From positions 1 to 64,000 of the forward strand of contig JBIKWM010000011.1 in assembly GCA_044356305.1 (NCBI GenBank): DNA of 64,000 nucleotides, written 5' to 3'. A model generated the notes under the pieces. It made no database searches and was not told where the DNA came from. It was given only the letters and a program-made list of their open reading frames with translations. The position numbers and the translations under genes are program-made. The stretch is from JBIKWM01 sp044356305. Its GTDB lineage: Bacteria; Bacteroidota; Bacteroidia; UBA10329. Shown in pieces: positions 61,649-64,000 of the stretch; positions within the stretch are counted from its first letter, which is position 1; each line of letters starts with the position of its first letter.

Positions 61649-62167
61649 CGGAGATGCGTTGACCGCCTCCCTTCGCACTGCATATATCAGCTCATCCTCT
61701 ATCCTGTCGCCTTTTATCAAAGTGCCTTTGAGGTGTGCCTCTAAGGTGAAGCCTGCTTTCTGTAGCACCCGCTGCGATGCGATGTTTGACCCGAACGGCC
61801 GGGCGTAGATGCGTTGAATCTGAGGCAGACGCCCGAAAGCATACGGCACCATTTGCCTCACAGCAGCCGTGACGATGCCTTTGCCCCACAGCTCGCGAGC
61901 CACCCAGTAGCCCAGCTCTGCATTGAGTCTGCTTATATCTGCCTGCGGGTGTACCCCGATGGCGCCCATGGCCCTGCCATCCACATCAATGCACATGATC
62001 AACGGCCCATCAAGGGCCATGGTGCGCTGAATGAGGGCCTTGGCATGGTCGCGGGTGTACGGGTGAGGAAAACCATCGGTGAGGTTGCGTGCCACCAAAG
62101 GGTCGTTGGCGTGTCGGGCAAATGATGGCACATCGGTATTGCGCAACGGACGAAGCCTGAACTCCAT
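61637..62167 (-). CDS. GNAT family N-acetyltransferase
   Basis: 176 residues of the RimJ/RimL type: FRLRPLRNTDVPSFARHAND, GAIGVHPQADISRLNAELGYWVARELWGKGIVTAAV (acetyl-CoA loop) and YARPFGSNIASQRVLQKAGFTLEAHLKGTLIKGDRIEDELIYAV. Such enzymes acetylate an amino group; the target is unknown. Its 3' end overlaps the end of the DUF5686 gene by 12 bp in opposite orientation. Confidence 0.9.
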   Translation of the reverse strand: MEFRLRPLRNTDVPSFARHANDPLVARNLTDGFPHPYTRDHAKALIQRTMALDGPLIMCIDVDGRAMGAIGVHPQADISRLNAELGYWVARELWGKGIVTAAVRQMVPYAFGRLPQIQRIYARPFGSNIASQRVLQKAGFTLEAHLKGTLIKGDRIEDELIYAVRREAVNASPSET

Positions 62168-62205
62168 GCCCGCAATGTAGTCAGCGCTGTAAGATCAACC
62201 CTTGT

Positions 62206-63291
62206 TCACCGATTGATCCTGAATGCAACGCCCGAGGGTCTGAGCGCTTCGGTGCCATCATCCATCACATCCCTGAGGATCATTCTCTGGGCCAATGGCT
62301 GATCAAACACCTCATCTATACCCAACACTGCACCGGCAGGCACCTTGTGCTGCGCCAGTTTTTCAAGAAGTTCCTTTCGGGTGAAAGAGGATGCATGGTG
62401 CTGCAGGATGCGGTCGAGGCCGGTGCGGTGCACCACCCGCTGCTGAACCGTGCAGAATCGCTCGTCATCTACCAGTTCGGCACAGCCCAATACCTGGCAC
62501 AGCCCAGCAAACTGGGCCTGGGTGCCCACAGCCAATACAGTAAGCAGGCCATCGTTGGTGGTTATCAGTTCGCCATAAGGTGCAATGTTTGGGTGGCGGC
62601 TGCCGTTTCGGTTGGCCTTATGCCTCACGTTGAGCCAGTTGGTGGCCTGATTGGTTAGTGCGGTGATGCCCGAATCGAACAGCGAGGCCGATACGTAGGC
62701 GCCCTTACCGGTCCTTTCGCGCTGCCATAAGGCGGTCACAATTCCCTGTTTCAGGTGATGTGCGGCCAGTATGTCGATCATGGCCATGGGGAAATTGACC
62801 GGTCCTGTGCCGCTCTGGCTGTTCAGTTGCATGTAGCCACATTCGCCCTGCAGCACCACATCAAAAGCTGCGCGGGGGTCGTCATCGCCATAGCCGGTTA
62901 TGTGGCCGTATACCAGACGCGGATTCAAGGCGCTCAGCGTCTGGTAGTCAACGCCCAGCTTGGCATCATCGCCCGGTTTGTAGTTGCTTATCAGCACATC
63001 GGCCTGGGCCACAAGTTGCAGCACCTCTGCCCTATCCTGTTCAAGGCGCAGGTCGAGCATCAGGTGCCGCTTGCCCCAATTGACCGAACAGAAATAGGCC
63101 GACCATGTACGGTCCTTCGGCTCATCGGGCAGTTTCCAGCCACGGGTGTTGTCGCCACCCGTGCGCGGATTCTCAATCTTGATCACCTCCGCCCCCAGCT
63201 CGGCAAAGAACATCCCCACCGATGGCCCTGCCAGCACCGAGGCCAGCTCAATGACCTTGAGTCCGCTAAATGGATGTGGGTCCTGTTGCAC
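62206..63291 (-). CDS. CaiB/BaiF family CoA-transferase
   Basis: 361 residues. LKVIELASVLAGPSVGMFFAELGAEVIKIENPRTGGDNTR is the N-terminal signature of class III CoA-transferases; NWGKRHLMLDLR, VLISNYKPGDDAKLGV and HITGYGDDDPRAAFDVVLQGECGYM follow. The Asp nucleophile of the family lies in FDVVLQGE-like context. The substrate acid cannot be told. It is followed on the same strand, 12 bp away, by the partial gene at the window edge, so both may be one operon read from beyond 64000. Confidence 0.88.
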   Translation of the reverse strand: MQQDPHPFSGLKVIELASVLAGPSVGMFFAELGAEVIKIENPRTGGDNTRGWKLPDEPKDRTWSAYFCSVNWGKRHLMLDLRLEQDRAEVLQLVAQADVLISNYKPGDDAKLGVDYQTLSALNPRLVYGHITGYGDDDPRAAFDVVLQGECGYMQLNSQSGTGPVNFPMAMIDILAAHHLKQGIVTALWQRERTGKGAYVSASLFDSGITALTNQATNWLNVRHKANRNGSRHPNIAPYGELITTNDGLLTVLAVGTQAQFAGLCQVLGCAELVDDERFCTVQQRVVHRTGLDRILQHHASSFTRKELLEKLAQHKVPAGAVLGIDEVFDQPLAQRMILRDVMDDGTEALRPSGVAFRINR

Positions 63292-63303
63292 CCTTTTCTC
63301 AGA

Positions 63304-64000
63304 TCAATGGAAAATATAGAAACGCACATAGCTGGTGCCGATGTGCTTATCCTGATCATCAAAAATGCTCACCTTGTAGTCGCCTGGGCGGCTGTACACA
63401 AAGTTGACGTGCACACTGGTCTGTGCAGGGCTGATGCTCAACGGCTTTTCTGTGATCACCTCGGCATAGTCCTTCGCATCGCGGCCCTTGCGCCATATGC
63501 GCACGGTCACCTTATCAATACCGAACTCCTCGGTGTTGGTGAACATGGTGGTGATGTCCACCCCGCCCTCGGCCAGTTTGAACTTCTCATTCTGCCCCGT
63601 GAGCATGCCCGCCTTCACAGAGCGGCCGTGGGCTATGTACATGAACCTGAACTTCTCGGGAATCGGCTCCTTTATTGGCTCAACGAAAATGGGCTGGAGC
63701 ATATCGACATCCAGATCCTTCTGTGCCACGCTGGCCGAAGTGGATGCCACGGCCGTCATCTCCATCTTCTGGATGGGCTTGGGTTCCTCTGCCTTCGGTT
63801 CAGGTTTCGGGGGCTCCTGCGGTTTCGGTTTATCCTTTGGTTTCTCTTGGGCCACGGGCTTCGGGGCGGGTGGCGGTGGTGGCGGGTTGCGCACGCCTTT
63901 CACAACAAACTCGGTCTGGGCAAAAACCTTTGTCTCGTCAATGAACACGGATACGCGGTAGGTACCGGGCTTGTCGATGTCGTGCCTGCGGGCAACCCAG
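63304..64000 (-). CDS. Proline-rich exported-type protein, 5' end cut by window edge
   Basis: The frame is open to the window edge (beyond an internal Met/Val at 63948), so the N-terminus is missing. The visible 232 residues have a beta-sandwich-like part (DKPGTYRVSVFIDETKVFAQTEFVV), a Pro/Lys/Glu linker (PPPPPPAPKPV to EEPKPIQKM, about 50 residues) and a C-terminal beta domain (FKLAEGGVDITTMFTNTEEFG to FYIFH). The proline linker resembles periplasm-spanning stalks of TonB-like proteins, but no TonB C-terminal domain is seen. Function unknown. Confidence 0.65.
   Translation of the reverse strand, partial: WVARRHDIDKPGTYRVSVFIDETKVFAQTEFVVKGVRNPPPPPPAPKPVAQEKPKDKPKPQEPPKPEPKAEEPKPIQKMEMTAVASTSASVAQKDLDVDMLQPIFVEPIKEPIPEKFRFMYIAHGRSVKAGMLTGQNEKFKLAEGGVDITTMFTNTEEFGIDKVTVRIWRKGRDAKDYAEVITEKPLSISPAQTSVHVNFVYSRPGDYKVSIFDDQDKHIGTSYVRFYIFH

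Overview
The window looks like a chromosomal contig from a high-GC member of the Bacteroidota. The evidence is: many genes carry a TAnnTTTG-type -7 box just upstream of the start codon; there are eight proteins with a type IX secretion (T9SS) C-terminal sorting region; there are two carboxypeptidase-regulatory/DUF5686 outer-membrane proteins; and the dapB-lepB order and lipid A/Kdo genes (lpxK, kdtA, lptG-like) fit the phylum. I cannot name a genus. Host sequence is GC-rich (37 of 60 bases in the line at 5221), with one sharply AT-rich block (22 of 60 at 42241).

Layout. 1-1660: a partial unknown gene, dispersed repeats, and an array of eighteen 21-bp repeats. 1664-30469: mostly housekeeping genes: DUF5686 protein, two tRNA-Ser, nitroreductase, isoaspartyl peptidase, Kdo transferase, glycosyltransferases, flippase, RsgA, LepB, DapB, two universal stress proteins, nucleoside phosphorylases, globin, SpoIIE-type phosphatase, aminotransferase, tRNA-Thr, LpxK, LptF/G permease, RimO. 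30487-38742: T9SS surface or secreted proteins, a first cluster of AGACGT palindromes, and a protein whose signal peptide is broken in a run of nine C. 39086-41435: sparse accessory DNA ending in an integrase relic.

41531-47221 is the main discovery candidate. It is an AT-rich block holding an HTH regulator plus a type III restriction (Res) and modification (Mod) operon. It has the architecture of one very large integron-type gene cassette: it starts with GTTAGGTGC, its 3' end carries a hairpin-forming attC-like element whose R'' box GCACCTAAC is the exact 9-base complement of that start, and it ends at GTTATGTG. A frameshifted tyrosine-recombinase tail lies 130 bp to the left.

47394-50940: T9SS serine hydrolase, a REP-associated (RAYT/Y1) transposase flanked on both sides by its palindromes and carrying two decayed copies inside its own coding sequence, and a T9SS adhesin-like protein. 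51046-64000: an iodotyrosine-deiodinase-like nitroreductase with the full Glu-Tyr-Lys signature, GH18 chitinase-like protein, further surface proteins, PanB, a TerB/DnaJ protein, a second DUF5686 protein, a GNAT acetyltransferase, a CaiB-type CoA-transferase and a partial proline-rich protein.

Together the conserved genes serve envelope building (Kdo/lipid A, LPS transport, glycosyl transfer, export) and nucleotide and cofactor metabolism. The accessory genes serve the cell surface (T9SS) and DNA defence or mobility.
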